Positions 49,066 to 63,154 are shown, numbered from the stretch's first letter. The stretch: DNA of 64,000 nt from Diphasiastrum complanatum (GCA_029204225.1 CM055104.1:45761835-45825834), one strand, 5' to 3'. Translations and numbers: made by a program. Notes: generated by a model from the sequence alone, not told the origin.

Positions 49066-49830
49066 TGAGTTTTGAGGACCATACTAAGATCCACAATGGT
49101 CTCCATGCATGTGAGTATGCACAAGATCCATCTATGCTTGATAAACTTAAGATCAAGACCTATCTAATACACTTTGAATCAAGGCAAGAGCTCATCTCCA
49201 TAAAAAAATATGATCATTCAAAGACAAGCTAGTTTTTTTACATTCACATGCAAAAACTAAGTCAAATTCACTATGATAGACAAAACCAAGTATCTTGCTC
49301 TCGGGTAGAGAGAGAACGACCATTAGCTCTCGAGTAGAGAGAGAATGTGTTACTAATAAACAAGTCCAAAATTGCATTAACTCTAAAAAAGATTGTATGT
49401 ACAAGAAGAGCACACTTCCAAATAGTAGTGGCTCGAGATCTAGCATGAGGAATGCTCAATTTTGATTGGACCTCCTGGATTCCACCTGGCTTGGACCAAG
49501 TAGCTTGAGCCTCACATTTTGATTGGCCAAGTGATTTGCACCTCTAAACATGATTGGGCCAACCATTTTGCACCTCGTAATGTGATTGGCTTTGTGATCT
49601 ACACCTCTTAATTTGCTTGGGCCATTTTGGACATTGAGATGTGGATTTGGTTGCATACTAGCAAAAAACCAATTCTTACATTTTGTGACACATTTCACCA
49701 TCTCACCATACCTCGACTTGGAGCCCTTTTGACTTTTCAAAATTAACATAAAAAATATGTACAATATTTTGGTGGACATATATACATGAAAGTGAAAAAC
49801 AATCAAGCTAAATTTTGCTCATTTTTCACA
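49066..49830 (-). repeat. Right (5') LTR of the outer Copia
   Basis: Copy of 43491-44247 with small insertions and deletions, including a shorter segment near 49490 where 43890-43915 has extra sequence. Confidence 0.85.
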
Positions 49831-50316
49831 TAAGCCATAAACCAAGAACTTAGAAGAAGCTAAATAGCTTCAAGAACTTCAAACAACCAAAAGTATATCT
49901 TTCACTAGTCTCCTCCCTTTCTACTCTTTGCTTTATCCTCAAAACAATTCAAAATAGGGGATGTTAGAGCCCAAAATGAGCCCTTTGTATATATACCAAT
50001 TTTTACTTCACACACTTTCAACGTCCAAAGGGGCCAAAAAGCTTGGTCCATCTATAAAGAACTGTACCAGTAAGTGACGGATGGGAAATTCTGAGTCTTT
50101 CTAGTGATATTTTTGTAATTTTTAAAAACCTATTGTGCATACAAAACATGTATATCAAGAATATATTACAAGTACTAGTGAATTCATATGCATCCATAAA
50201 AAAAAAAGGCATATTCACAAATAGAAAACAATTTGATATAAATATGGAAGCTCTTGGAAAAAGGTCAACTGCAGGTCAACCTATCAGATAGGTTCTAGTT
50301 CAACAACATATTTTTT
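49831..50316. other. Spacer
   Basis: No feature recognised. Confidence 0.4.
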
Positions 50317-50563
50317 TGTTAGATTAGCAATGATCACTCTACTATATATTTTATTGTACTTTAGAATTAGGACTATGTATTTTAGACAATGGCAACTAGC
50401 TTAGGTGTGAAAAAAAGTAGTATTTAGTCGATTAGGATTTAAGACTTTCTTATGTACTTTCTCTCTCTATTATTATATAGTACTTTATGGTGAATTGGAT
50501 GTGGTTCTCTCTTATCTCGTTATGACTGAAAGTTTGTGATGGATTTAATCATGGTATCAGAGC
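50317..50563 (+). mobile_element. Short LTR with tRNA-iMet primer site (TRIM-like or truncated element)
   Basis: A 235-bp candidate LTR starts TGTTAGATTAG, a common Copia start, and ends TTTAATCA directly before TGGTATCAGAGC (50552-50563). No gag or pol frame follows, and no second LTR copy was found, so this may be a TRIM-like element or a fragment. Confidence 0.6.
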
Positions 50564-51377
50564 ACATTGCCTATGAAGTGTTTGCTATTGGATTGAGCAT
50601 ATACTGCTTGAGGTGAAACATTCTCTTGGAGGAGAAACCAGACGTTGATAGTCGGAGATTATAGCTTTTGGTCATTTGAGAGCAGAGCATCGTTTTAGGA
50701 GAGTGAAGGGCCTACAAAGAGCTCAAAAGCTAGCTCAAGCTTCATACAACATTAGACAACTATGAAATTGGCCAAACATTGACCGAGTTGTAGTTGTAGG
50801 ATTGGACTTGTGAGAAATAAAATTTTTTAGAGAAAAATAAGTCACCATACTTAATCAAAATGAGTGGAAAAAGTTCTTATTGCTAAGGACAACAAGGCAA
50901 TGTCAATGACAAGATCAAACAATAGGAAGTTTGGTCAAACTGTGATCATTTTTTTTATTGCAATTTTGCAAGTTTTTTGGGCACTTGGAGAAATTTTTTG
51001 TTTTCTTACCAAAATTAATGATTGAAAGCTTGTTGGTAGGCACTATAGTAGGGTGAACTTGGTCCCAACTTTCGACAAGTCAAATTAATGGAAAAATAGA
51101 GGAATATGAGATTCTATTAAAAAAATCAACATAGGATGTTCACGCTCCAAACAGTCCCTAGTGTAAATGTCATGGCCATATTCGGTTAAGGACCTGGAAT
51201 AGTCCTAATATGGTAGATTGGCTCTCCAGTGTTCAAGATTATCGGTCACACCAAGATTTAATTCCGAGTCAAGGCTTGTTTGTGACTAATTACCTTGAGA
51301 GGACCTAGACACTCTAATTGAGATATATGGAGTATTGCATGTACGTGTGACGGGTATAGGCAGTAGTATTGCACGAA
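50564..51377. other. Non-coding, downstream of the primer site
   Basis: No recognised coding domain; might be the leader of the preceding element. Confidence 0.4.
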
Positions 51378-51533
51378 GAGATGTGATCTATTTATAGTTG
51401 ACCTACATGGGGGGTTGCATGGTTTCATGCCCAAGACTCTACTCTCTATATAATGAGGTAGGGATTCTCCCATCGACATATTTGGTTTAGGCTTGGGGGC
51501 TAGATCCAGGTTTGATCTAGGTTTGGTTGGGAG
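51378..51533. repeat. Dispersed direct repeat, copy 1
   Basis: GATGTGATCTATTTATAGTT and following DNA (including a TATA-like CTCTATATAATGAGG) recur at 52077-52272, and the pair ends in GATCTAGGTTTGGTTGGGA. Confidence 0.85.
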
Positions 51534-52076
51534 TTATCATTATCCATGCTTCTGTCATAATGATTGATTGCAAACCCAATGCATTCTTGGAAAAATAGCT
51601 GTTGATCCCAGCTAGTTGGTTAAACCTGTTGGTTGATTTAGTTGTTGAAGACATGGTAGATCCATCATATACTTGATAGATTGCATGCAGATCGCTCTTT
51701 CCCTAGATTCAACTGAATGTGAAATCTACCTTGATAGCTGCTTTTGGGCATTGTGGGCTGTTAGCCACAGTTAAGGTATGAGGTGAATGTTCTCTCGTTG
51801 GCAACAATGAATGTGAGTTCTAGCAGAGAGGAGTAATAGACCTATTTTTGTCAGAGTTAGCTGAGATCCGAGAAGTTTGAGATTGGGTAAAACGTGCATC
51901 TGGTATATTCATTCTAGCAGTAAATGCATGTCCTCTTTTTTTCCATTCAACGCGTGAACAACAGACCTGTTTTCCACATAGATGACACTGAAGATGACAC
52001 TGTAGATATGGCAGAAGAAGGGCGCGATCCATCCGGCCTCAGCTTGTACAATCTTTCTCTCTCTCGACGGTGGATG

Positions 52077-52272
52077 GAGATGTGATCTATTTATAGTTGA
52101 CCTACATGGGGGTTGCATGGTTTCATGCACATGACTCTACTCTCTATATAATGAGGTAGGGATTCTCTCGTCGACATATTGAGTTTAGGTCACCAGTTTC
52201 TCTCTTCTCCTCTTGCTTCACTTGGCATGGCTTGGCGGCTAGATCCAGGTTTGATCTAGGTTTGGTTGGGAG
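52077..52272. repeat. Dispersed direct repeat, copy 2 with a 50-bp insertion
   Basis: Same repeat as 51378-51533. It has extra DNA (TCACCAGTTTCTCTCTTC... and on) before GGCTTGGCGGCTAGATCC. The spacing and the TATA-like word would allow these to be LTR pieces, but ends cannot be fixed. Confidence 0.85.
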
Positions 52273-55200
52273 GTTTGGCTCCATAGTTTCTCTTATTGCG
52301 TTCTCCTATTCTCATCTTAGGGGTTATCTCTTAGGGTCTTTACAGTAAAAGACTGTTCCATGGTGAGTTGGGACACATTTGAATAGATTAAAGGCTAGAT
52401 CAATGATCCGCAATCCAAGAGACCTAAAATTTTATCTATTTATAGATGAAGTTTGTTTAGCAAAGATCCAAAGGGGTATAAATGGTAATACAATAATTTC
52501 TTTATTGAAAATCTTCATTTTGATAATGCAATTCAATTTCTTTAATACTTGGATTCAAGCTTGCATTATAGGTTTAGTAAACTTTGTGTAATTTTTGCAG
52601 AATAAAAAAAGAAACAACATTTTTCGCATGGAGAAATCTTTTGCACCGCAAAGCGAACAATAGATTTTGTGACATTCTGACACAAAATCTCGGTCTTCCA
52701 AAATCTATCGGCAAAGTTATGTAATTTCAAATGGGACTATTAAGGGTAAAAGTTCAAATTGCCATATCTTTCAAATGGAGCATCGGATGACACATCATCA
52801 AAGGGCAAAGTTGTCAAACTTTTTGTTTTTTGAGGAATTTGAGCAATTCGATGCTAAACTAAACCTAGCAAATTTCTCATAGTTAAAGTGTTTCAGTGAT
52901 GCATTTGATCCAAAGATGCCCTCAAGATTGATGCCATATTTGCTTTGAGTGAAAAAGATGTGTTGCATGTGCATTGGAAAATGATGTGAATGCTCTAAAT
53001 CAAACCCATTTTAGAGTGGAAATTTATGACATGGATATGCAAATGAAGAGCAACAAACCATAAATATGTTTTTTTTTTCTTGTTATAGCCAAGTTGGATA
53101 AATATTGGCTTTTGTGGTAGCAAAGACCCAAGCTAGAATATTAGTGTGTACACATAAAGCGAGATCTAGTGCCCACGGGCTCTAAAATTTTCTATGTGAT
53201 ATACAATATTGTTTGTGTGAGGATGTGTGAAGCATTAAGACAATTTTCTAGATAATGACTTTTTGTTAAGTTCCCAAGAACTATGATGGCCTCTTTCCAT
53301 CAACCAAATTTTCCTTTAAAAAAGAAGTTTTTTGTCATATAAAATTTCTTACCAACTAGCCTCTTAGCTTTTGTTACTTGATGGCATCCATTTGTAAAAA
53401 CCTCGATAACCAAACAAGGCCAACTGAATTGACTTTCTAAATAATGTTAAGTTTACTTTTGTAGAATATGACAACCCATATTTTTTGAGTTGATCTCTAA
53501 TGTAATAGGATGATATCCTCAGCAAACATAGATCATTTCATTCACTATTGGGCATAACAAGTAGGGACATTCATAAAATTATAGGATAACAATTTCCCAC
53601 ATCAAGCAAACGATAATATAAAGACTATGTGAGGACAAAATAAATTTGCCCTTGAAGAATAATCAAGCTACCAAGGCTCCACATTTTGTGAGAGCATTAC
53701 GCGTCCCAAATCAAGAAGCTTTTCTTTTCCTAGCTAAAGGTACCCTTGTCAACAAATTTTTTTCTCCCAAAGCAACCAATTAAGAGGGAAAAATAGTGCT
53801 CAACAAAAATATTAGTCGTAAAGGAAATGAAAACCCTATCTTATGTAGGGAATTTAAGAGTAATATAACAAAGCCAATTGAATCTAACAGATGGGAGAAA
53901 CACATCCTCAAAGGAAAACCAAAGTGAGGAAAGACTACACCATGTTGGAGGAGGTAGAATCAATGATATGTATTCCATGTTTGGGAGATTAAAATTTAGG
54001 GAGGTCAAATTTCCTACAATAATTATAATAGAAACATGGAAACAAGAGTTGTCAACCTCATCTACATAGATATGGAACTTAGAGGGTTTGGCTTTAATAA
54101 GAGAGTAATGTCATCAACCATTAGTGGCCAAGTATAATGAGCTCTTAGTTTGAGCAAGTGATTGAACATCAACTTCAATAGCAAATGAGTAAGGAGTGGA
54201 GAAAGCAAGCAATGTCATATAACCCCACTCACTATTTTATACTTCTTAGAAAGGGATCGATTGAAGTAGAATCTAGAGTTGGAGCCAAGCAAATCCAAGC
54301 ACAAGTAACCTTTCTAAATAGAGAGAAGACTGTACTATCACATCAAGCAACTCAAAACAAATTTCAATCATTGCAAGTTTCTAGAGTTACTGAATGGAAT
54401 GTAATCCAAAAGAGAAAAAAAAATGTGATACTCTACTTAAAACTAAATTGCTCCGAGGAGATAACGAAGGATACTTGAGAAGTAAGGCAATTGGCTTAGA
54501 GAGAAAATTGTGACACTTTCTAACTTTACATCTTTTGCCGTTCAAAGCATAAAGAAGTTGAATTTACTTCTACATAGAAGATGCACTTGATTTGTGTACA
54601 AATTGATCTAGCATTGACTTGTATTGTCCTTGAATTATCCACCATGACTTTCAGTCTCGAATATCAAAAACCAAAATAACAGGTCAAAGGATGATAGTGA
54701 TTCATTATATCAGGCTATGATTGAAAAATCTACTATAATTTTCTATAATCCATGTTGTACAATCATGAGATGTACACTTTCTAACAAGCATGGTTGATTT
54801 TTAGCCAACAGCAAGGGGAGAGGAGAATCGGCCACACTTAGACTTAGATTCTTTGTAAGCAACCACTAATATAACTTCAAGAGTTGTCAAGTTTATAAGC
54901 AGATTACAGTGCAAGTTTTTGCTTGTTTCTAAATGTTCATGAAGACATGACTTAAGAAGCACCAGGAATTTGCCTCAAGAGGGAGGGGAGCACATTCTGG
55001 ACGTTTTCTTTATTAAGATGTGGTAAGGGGGCCTAGAACCCTGATCAAGGTTCAAAGGATAGCATGGGCTCGAGGAAAAACATGTCCTGTTTAAATAAGG
55101 CTCCTCAGAACGGATACAACGAAGGTGAAACCTTGCCAGGATTATATTTTTTCAAAGTACAATTGAGGCATCATTTGAACTTCTGCATTGAAAGCTTCAA

Positions 55201-55952
55201 CTGGCACTCGGCTCTTATGTAGACACTCATTGTTGTTGAATGAACACTGAAATAAAAGTAAGAGATTGAATGCTTCAAGAGTAGTTGAGCCTACATGCAA
55301 ACTGACAGATCAACAGCACGTGAAGGAAATTACCAGTCTCAAAAGTAACTGCTTGGGATCCTACGAGCATTTTAATATTTCCATTATAAAAAGACATAAC
55401 ACCAACAACCATAGTTGCATGCAGGTTGCAATCTTCACTACTGAATCCCGATTGTGATAAATTTTGCTAAAATTGAAAGGATACTGGCCCAAGACCTGCA
55501 AACCTCAAAATATATCTCTGCAAGCGGACTGTTGAATCCTCAAATTAGCTTTCGCCTTTTATAATGAGAGCATTCAACTGACCAAATAAAGATCATCAAA
55601 CAAATGGCACTCACAGTGAGTCAACCCCACATAACATTCATTATGATCTAGATAAGCAGAACCTTAACCATCTGATGCAAGCATTTGTACACAACACCAA
55701 TCTTGAACAACAAACATATGGTCAGACAGGCCAAACATAGGAAAGAGTTGCTTTAATAATGAATAATTCTTATGAACTTTTGATCCAAAAAATTGCCAAA
55801 AGATAGTTTCTTGGTACTGATTGCATACTCCCGCTTCAAGATTCTTAATGCAAAGTCTGGAGAAGTTCAGAACAAATCTGAGGCCCAACTCAAATTCTCC
55901 TAATACTGGTAATGCAATTATTCTGAATAAGTTCCTATAACCTACAATGACT
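52273..55952. other. AT-rich region, no gene recognised
   Basis: About 3.7 kb. Small frames (63 to 97 residues on the plus strand) show no domain. The 3' untranslated region of RPL8 probably lies in the last few hundred bases. Confidence 0.4.
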
Positions 55953-57578
<1,626 letters not shown>

Positions 57579-58018
57579 CTGGAAGTGCCATTGTCGGGAT
57601 TGTGACTGATTACAATGGCGTAATCCCCAGAAGCTCTCGCAAATGAGCCTCTATCACCAACCCGTTGCTCTACGTTGCACACAACAGCCCCCTCCGGCAC
57701 CGATCTTAGGGGTAACACATTTCCAATTGTCAAAGCAGCTTTCTTGCCGCAATAAAGAAACTGGCCAGTGTACATACCCTCGGCAGCCACAAAAAGCTCC
57801 TTCTGATGCTTAAAGCGAAAAGGATGTCTAAAAGTGACCTTGCACAAGGGAGCGCCACGCCCAGAGTCATGCACCACCTCTGACACTACACCCTTGATGT
57901 AACCATTCCTTTCTGCAAAATCCAAGGACCTGAACCGTGCGGGGCCCTTGCGCCTGTGTGTGTGAGCTGTGAAGATGCTCCCAGCGCCCTTGCGCTGCGC
58001 ACGAATCACTCGCCCCAT
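57579..58018 (-). CDS. RPL8: 60S ribosomal protein L8 (uL2), exon 1
   Basis: The ATG at 58018 starts [20 protein letters not shown], the known N-terminus of eukaryotic uL2. [40 protein letters not shown] and [10 protein letters not shown] follow. 146 codons and two bases precede a GTTTGTAC donor. uL2 is a core protein of the large cytosolic ribosomal subunit, needed for subunit joining and peptidyl transfer. The product differs from typical angiosperm proteins at several sites (for example [20 protein letters not shown]). No clear TATA box or other promoter element was recognised upstream; (GA)n tracts lie at 58241-58281 and 58446-58474. Confidence 0.95.
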
Positions 58019-58239
58019 CGCGCAAGCGCAGAGCAGGAGCTATCGCGAGCAAGATGGCAGCAGAGAGAGCATATGCTGACGATGACGATGGTGATGGAGG
58101 AGGAGAAGAATGATAATGAGGAGAAGAACCCTTGCCCTAGATCCAACGGTGTTTACAGTTTCCAATCGACGGTTCAGATGAGATAATAATATTCTCTCCT
58201 TTGTCTATCACTTTGCCTAAGGATTCAACACCATGTTGA

Positions 58240-58240
<1 letters not shown>

Positions 58241-58281
<41 letters not shown>
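58241..58281. repeat. (GA)n microsatellite
   Basis: About 20 GA units upstream of RPL8. Confidence 0.92.
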
Positions 58282-58285
<4 letters not shown>

Positions 58286-58443
58286 TCAACCCGAGCTAGA
58301 GAAAACGGATTTTCTTTTTTTTTTGATTGGGCCATGTGTGCCCTAAAATGCCAATGACGACGATGGGTGATTTTTTGGAATGTTCCATAAAAAGATCGTT
58401 TTTTGGAACGTTCGGTTGAGATTGTTTCTAGAACGTTTGGTAG

Positions 58444-58480
<37 letters not shown>

Positions 58481-58555
58481 CAGAATTATTAGGGTTTTTT
58501 AAGAGTTGTGGGATGAGAAATAACAATAATGTGAGCTGAGAGAGGGGAGGATATT
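58282..58555. repeat. Dispersed repeat, longest copy
   Basis: It starts GAATGTCAACCCGAGC, passes through GATTGGGCCATGTGTGCCCT, an internal (GA)n run (58446-58474), and ends TTTTTTAAGAGTTGTGGG then AATAATGTGAGCTGAGAGAG. The order matches 17815-18066; its first part matches 16632-16720. Confidence 0.62.
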
Positions 58556-59986
58556 TAGACATCCAAAAAGTGAATTTAAGTTTAAGTGATTCAGATTTCA
58601 CAAGAAGTTCAATTCTAGCTTAACTAGGCAAGAGCTTTCAAAATAAGTGTAGTTTTTTCTCAAGCTTTGAGAGACTGAAACCAAGTGTAACATCATTCAA
58701 TGAATCATAATATCATGGGAAAAAACATGCTTTTACCAAGCTTATTACTATAGGTTGCTAAACTTAGATTTCAAAATGAAGTTTTTCAAGTGTAGGGACC
58801 CAATTCAGCTCAATAAATTGGCCTCTACAACTTCAAAGATGAAGCCTGTTTAAAAAACAGATCGCGGTCTTGGAAATTCACAAATCCAATGGTTAGAATC
58901 CATTCCCTCGGGCCCTACCATGTGTCAAGCCACAATTGGCTACACATCAATTGCTTAGCTGTTTGAGGGAGGGCCCTCACTTCAAGACACAATGAGAAAA
59001 ACTTGAGTCGGCCATGTGAACTTAAAACCCTCCACCGCCCATGATTATGGAAAGAGGGAGAGAGAGATAAATCTCTTTATTTTTCACCATTTTTCCTTTT
59101 GATGGATAAATGAAGGCACAATATGGCTAAATGCCAATCGCGACTTAACTAAACGGTTGTCGTCAAACCGTCATTTGGATAATCCCATTCGACATTCCTA
59201 ACTAGTATAAATAGATGATCATTTTCTCAAGCTATATATATTCAGAGATACAGAGACTTGGAATCAATCAAGTCAATTGATTCAAGAAGTCAATAAAGTA
59301 TTGTTAGCAACATTTTTCGCTGCTTAATCTGTTTTAGTTGAGGATGCTTTAATTTTAGCCTCCTAAGCAATCTCTCAATCACTAGAAATCATGCATCATA
59401 ACTTCCAACTGAAGCAGCTTCCCAAGAAAAACTCACAAAATGATATGTGTCCTAGAGAATAGAATATTCTATTTCCACAATCAACCAAACCTTTTTATGA
59501 TCATTTTCCAAGGGGTGGCCTACCTCTAGTAGGTTGTGCAAGAGGCCATGTATGAACCAAGGCGAGTTGGATTTTGGACATCAACCACCCCACTCCATAA
59601 TTAGAAGAACACCTAGATTATAAAGATCTCTACATAATGGGGTTGAAATATATTTCGACCTTGACTGGATAAAAGCTTGAGTGATATTGCAAGCTATCGA
59701 ATGCCTTGTAACACTAAATACTGTTCAAGTAGCTTGTGAAAGAATGATTATATACAGATGAATAGAAGTCTTGAGAATATAAAATCGGTGAGTACGAGTA
59801 AGATTAACTCCATCACCATGCAAATGCACCATCATGAATTTTAGGCCTCTAAACCATTAATTATGACTTTAGTACAACGAGGGCTCCAACCCCTCAAAGC
59901 CATAATAAAGTTATGGGTCGATATATGCCTACTAACCTCCTTACGATACGTTTGTTCAAGATAAGATCAAACATGGACATGACATA
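58556..59986. other. Spacer; probably includes an LTR of the adjacent Gypsy remnant
   Basis: A minus-strand LTR would extend leftward from 59984 (start TGTCATGTCC), but its far end was not identified. A TATA-like CTAGTATAAATAG lies at about 59193 in the opposite orientation. Confidence 0.4.
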
Positions 59987-60340
59987 CTTCCCCCCTTAAT
60001 CGAGTTCTATCCTCAGAACTTAAAGTTAGGAAAGGTTTTTCTAAGGCTATCTCTCTCTGTCCCCAAGAGTCATTATTATCAACATGGCCTTTCCAACGAA
60101 CCAAATACTTGGTAACTATATGATTATGCACTCATTTATTTCTTATGTCTAATATCTTCTTGGCTTTAGAATGGGTTAAATATGCTCTTTAGACAAGTCC
60201 AACAGATCTCCAAAACCAAGGTGATCCCCTTTACGTAGACTTTTCTTAAGTCAACTAATGTGAAATAGCGAATGCACCACCCAACCTGGTTGGACACTTT
60301 TATTTATGACTCTCTTATGTTTGTTTGATTAAAAATCTCA
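59987..60340 (-). mobile_element. Chromovirus 3' remnant: integrase end, chromodomain, polypurine tract
   Basis: Minus-strand translation in two frames reads PGWVVHSLFHIS and LKKSLRKGDHLG (the end of Gypsy integrase), then VTKYLVRWKGHVDNNDSWGQ, a chromodomain segment. It is followed by TTAAGGGGGGAAG (59987-59999), a polypurine tract, and TGTC as the likely LTR start. Frameshifts and stops abound. It is a different lineage from the element at 28889-34869. Confidence 0.72.
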
Positions 60341-60597
60341 CTTCTAGGCTTGCCAATCACACTTTCTTGAGATCTAGGTATCAATTTGAGGTCATAGCCA
60401 CATTCTTTCATACAACTGGCTTGTATTTGAGTGATTTGTGGATTCTTGGAGTGTTTCACACGTGCCAAAACTAGCTTGACCCAAACTTAGCCCATAATTC
60501 ATCAATTGATGTGAGAGTGATCTAGATTAAGAGAGATTGGAAAAGCTAGTGAGGTCCATATCTCACTTTGTTGCAAGATCTTGCATAGGATTTGGTA

Positions 60598-61239
60598 GTA
60601 CACATTTCAAGGACCCTTTCAATCTTGATACTCCAAGATGTGATGGACATTGTACTTGGGATTGAGGAGGAGTTTCAAGTCCTTCAAGAAGTACAAAAGT
60701 ACAAGAAGAGAGCTAGGATGGCTCCCCACTTTGTCAAGATGAATGTCTCTAATGAGATTTTGAGAGAGATTGGTGATTGCAACTTGGCCAAGCAAGCTTG
60801 GGATACTCTCAAAGCTATTTATGAAGCCAAAAATACCTATAGGCTCCTCACTCTTAGAAATCAAATTTTCCAAAGTTCTCAAAAGAGTGATGAGAGTGCC
60901 ACTAATTATGTGTTGAGAGTGAAAGATACTCGTAGGGAGCTTGCTTGAATTGGAGAATCCTTAAATCAAAGTGAGCTAGTCCAAATCATTCTTAATAGCT
61001 TGAGAGATGAGTATGAGAACCTTCTCCAATCCTATGCCATCAAGGAGGAGCTACCTACTTTGGAGGCTTTGCAAGGAGTGCTAGTGGCTGAAGAATCAAG
61101 GCAAGAGAACAAGCTATTAAGGATGGACAAATTGTCACTCAAGCATAATGGTGAAGATAAAGTTGTATTTGCCAAGAAAAGAGAGGAGCAAAAAGCAATA
61201 CCAACACATCTCCAAGGACAAAGCAAAAGACCAAGATGA
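60598..61239 (+). pseudogene. gag of the right-end Copia, with one stop
   Basis: LAKQAWDTLKAIYEAKN and QIILNSLRDEYENLLQSYAI are hallmarks of Copia gag. A TGA at 60946 separates the two parts. The N-terminal start is unclear; the retained reading begins within the family domain, so part is probably missing. Confidence 0.8.
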
Positions 61240-61289
61240 AAAGGATGATGATGCCTCTCAATATTCTACTTTAAAGAAGAAGGAAAAAG

Positions 61290-61350
61290 ATGTCAAGTGC
61301 TTCTTTTGTGGCAAGAAAGGCCACTATGCCACCAATTTCTTCAAGGCTTC
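61290..61350 (+). pseudogene. Zinc knuckle with lost last cysteine
   Basis: CFFCGKKGHYATNF has Phe where the final Cys of CX2CX4HX4C belongs. A frame change directly follows. Confidence 0.78.
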
Positions 61351-62433
61351 AAGAAGAAGAATCAATTCAAGCAAGCCAACATCTCTCATGAGAAAGAAGA
61401 CTTTATTGCAAGTGATGGAGAATGCTCACTTATGGCATCAAAATTCTCCTCTTCCACCTTCAAGAAGGATGACTCTTGGTATATTGATAGTGGAGCATCT
61501 TCACATATGTGTAGCTCCAAGGATTCCTTTTCAACTATTATGCCTTATAAAGGAATCAAGAAGACCATATACATTGCAAGTGATCAAGAGTGCAAAATTG
61601 AAGGAGTAGGGACTATTCCCTTGAAACTTGCATCATCAAAAGTTCTTTCTCTTCAAGAGGTTCTTTTTGTTCCAAAGATTACAAAGAATCTTATAAGTGT
61701 TGGCAAATTACTTTATGGTGGTCTTGATGTCAATTTCCATATTGACAATTGTGTGATCAAGAAGGATGGTGAGATCCTTGCATATGGATCTAGATATGGA
61801 GGAATCTACAAATTGAACTCAAGAGAGAGTGCAAAATCTCTTGATGTTGCTTATGTATCCAAGTCTTCAAAGGAGGATGATCACACAAGATGCACATTTC
61901 TTCCTTCTTCAAGATTTATGGTGCTTGATTATTTCCCATTATTCAAAGCCTATGTTGAGATGGAATTCTCGTTGAAGATCAAAGTTTTGAGGAGTGATGG
62001 AGCTCTTGGAAGAAATACACCATATGAAATGTTATTCAAGAAGCCTAAGGATGATTACCTTAGTGTCTTTGGAGGTTCTTGCTTTGCACATATTCCCTTG
62101 GAAACAAGGAGGATGAATGATCCAAGCTCATGGATCATGGTTGTATGCTTATCCACCAAGGAGGCCCATAAAGCCATTATACTCTCTATTTCAAAAGTGA
62201 TTGAGAGCAAAGAAGTCGTATTTTATGAAGATCTACATTCAACCTTGGAAGGGGCAGAGCTCAAGGCATCTCAAGATGCATCTCAAATCATATCTATTGA
62301 AGATTATCAAGATGTGATGGGGTCGAGGTTTGAGGAGGAATGTCCTCCTCAACATATGATTTCCAAGGGATCTTCCAGATGGATAGCCAAGTCCTTATGG
62401 ATCATATTTTATGATAAAGAAAGGCAAATTTGA
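61348..62433 (+). pseudogene. Protease and truncated integrase of the right-end Copia
   Basis: The frame starts upstream of the protease WYIDSGASSHMCSSKDSF (61477-61530), which has an intact DSGA. GGIYKLNS-type pre-integrase linker follows, then a short LRSDGA (part of the integrase core) fused directly to NTPYEMLFKKPKDDYLSVFG (its end); the central integrase is missing. No RT or RNase H frame was recognised. The rest of the frame shows no domain. It is long (378 codons), so the deletion kept frame, which could mean a non-autonomous but transcribed element. Confidence 0.78.
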
Positions 62434-63154
62434 GGTGGTATCCACTTTAGCATTTTCACTTATGCTTCTCTTTCATCATTTGATGCAGTATCTTGCTTTA
62501 TTGAGATTTCTACATCTCAAAGTTCAAGAGAGGCAATACTAGTTTTGTATGATGCCTATTATATGGACATATTTCTTGTCATGAAAGGCTTAGATATGTT
62601 TCTAAAGTTCTTTGAAAGCAAGAGATTGTGTTATCAAAAGTATGCTCTTAGATCTAGTATGAGCAAGATTGAGCTTGTTGCTCAAAATTTGAATTGAGCA
62701 AGTATTTAGCCTCAAGAAGATCAAGATTTTATTTGATATCAAGATTAGATCCATCATGGATATAGTTCATTGTATGTGGACTAGTCAAGCTAGAAAGCAT
62801 AATCTTGATGATCATCATGTTTTCACATCTTATAATCTTGATCTCTATGATCCTTATGAGGCCTAAAAGCCTCAGATTTCCCTATTTATAGTGCAGCCAT
62901 CATGCAAATGGAGATTTCAAATCAAAGGCCATCATCAAGCATGGAGGAAGCACATGATCATAGTGGCATATTGGTGGAGTACTCTTCAAGGATATTGGCA
63001 AGAGATTTCTACCAAAGAGATCATATCATGGATTTGGTGAGGTGCTGCTATGATGGATCCTTTTGCTGGTTTTCTACTTCATATACATGCAAAAGGATCC
63101 ACTCAAAAAGTCTCACAAACTTCTCAAATGGTCTAGTACCTTTTCAAGCTATCT
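62434..63154 (+). other. Non-coding block shared with the outer Copia
   Basis: GTGGTATCCACTTTAGC, ATCATTTGATGCAG, TTTGTATGATGCC and GTGGACTAGTCAAGCTAG match, in the same order, the complement of 44300-45137. The block occupies the place of RT and RNase H. Confidence 0.72.

Larger units (their letters stand above)
43491..49830 (-). mobile_element. Outer Copia-type LTR element, containing a nested element
   Basis: Two long direct repeats of about 760 bp bracket about 4.8 kb. A primer site for tRNA-iMet sits just inside the right LTR, and on the minus strand the DNA before the left LTR (TTTTTGAGGTGGTGTG) resembles a polypurine tract, so the element reads leftward. Its own internal DNA, 44248-45150, is closely related to 62440-63167 of the right-end Copia element. 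Most of the remaining interior is a second element. No pol frame of its own was recognised. No clear target-site duplication was found. Confidence 0.8.

Noticed and set aside
54185-54478. 97-residue plus-strand frame
   Set aside because: No recognised domain and codon composition like the AT-rich surroundings.
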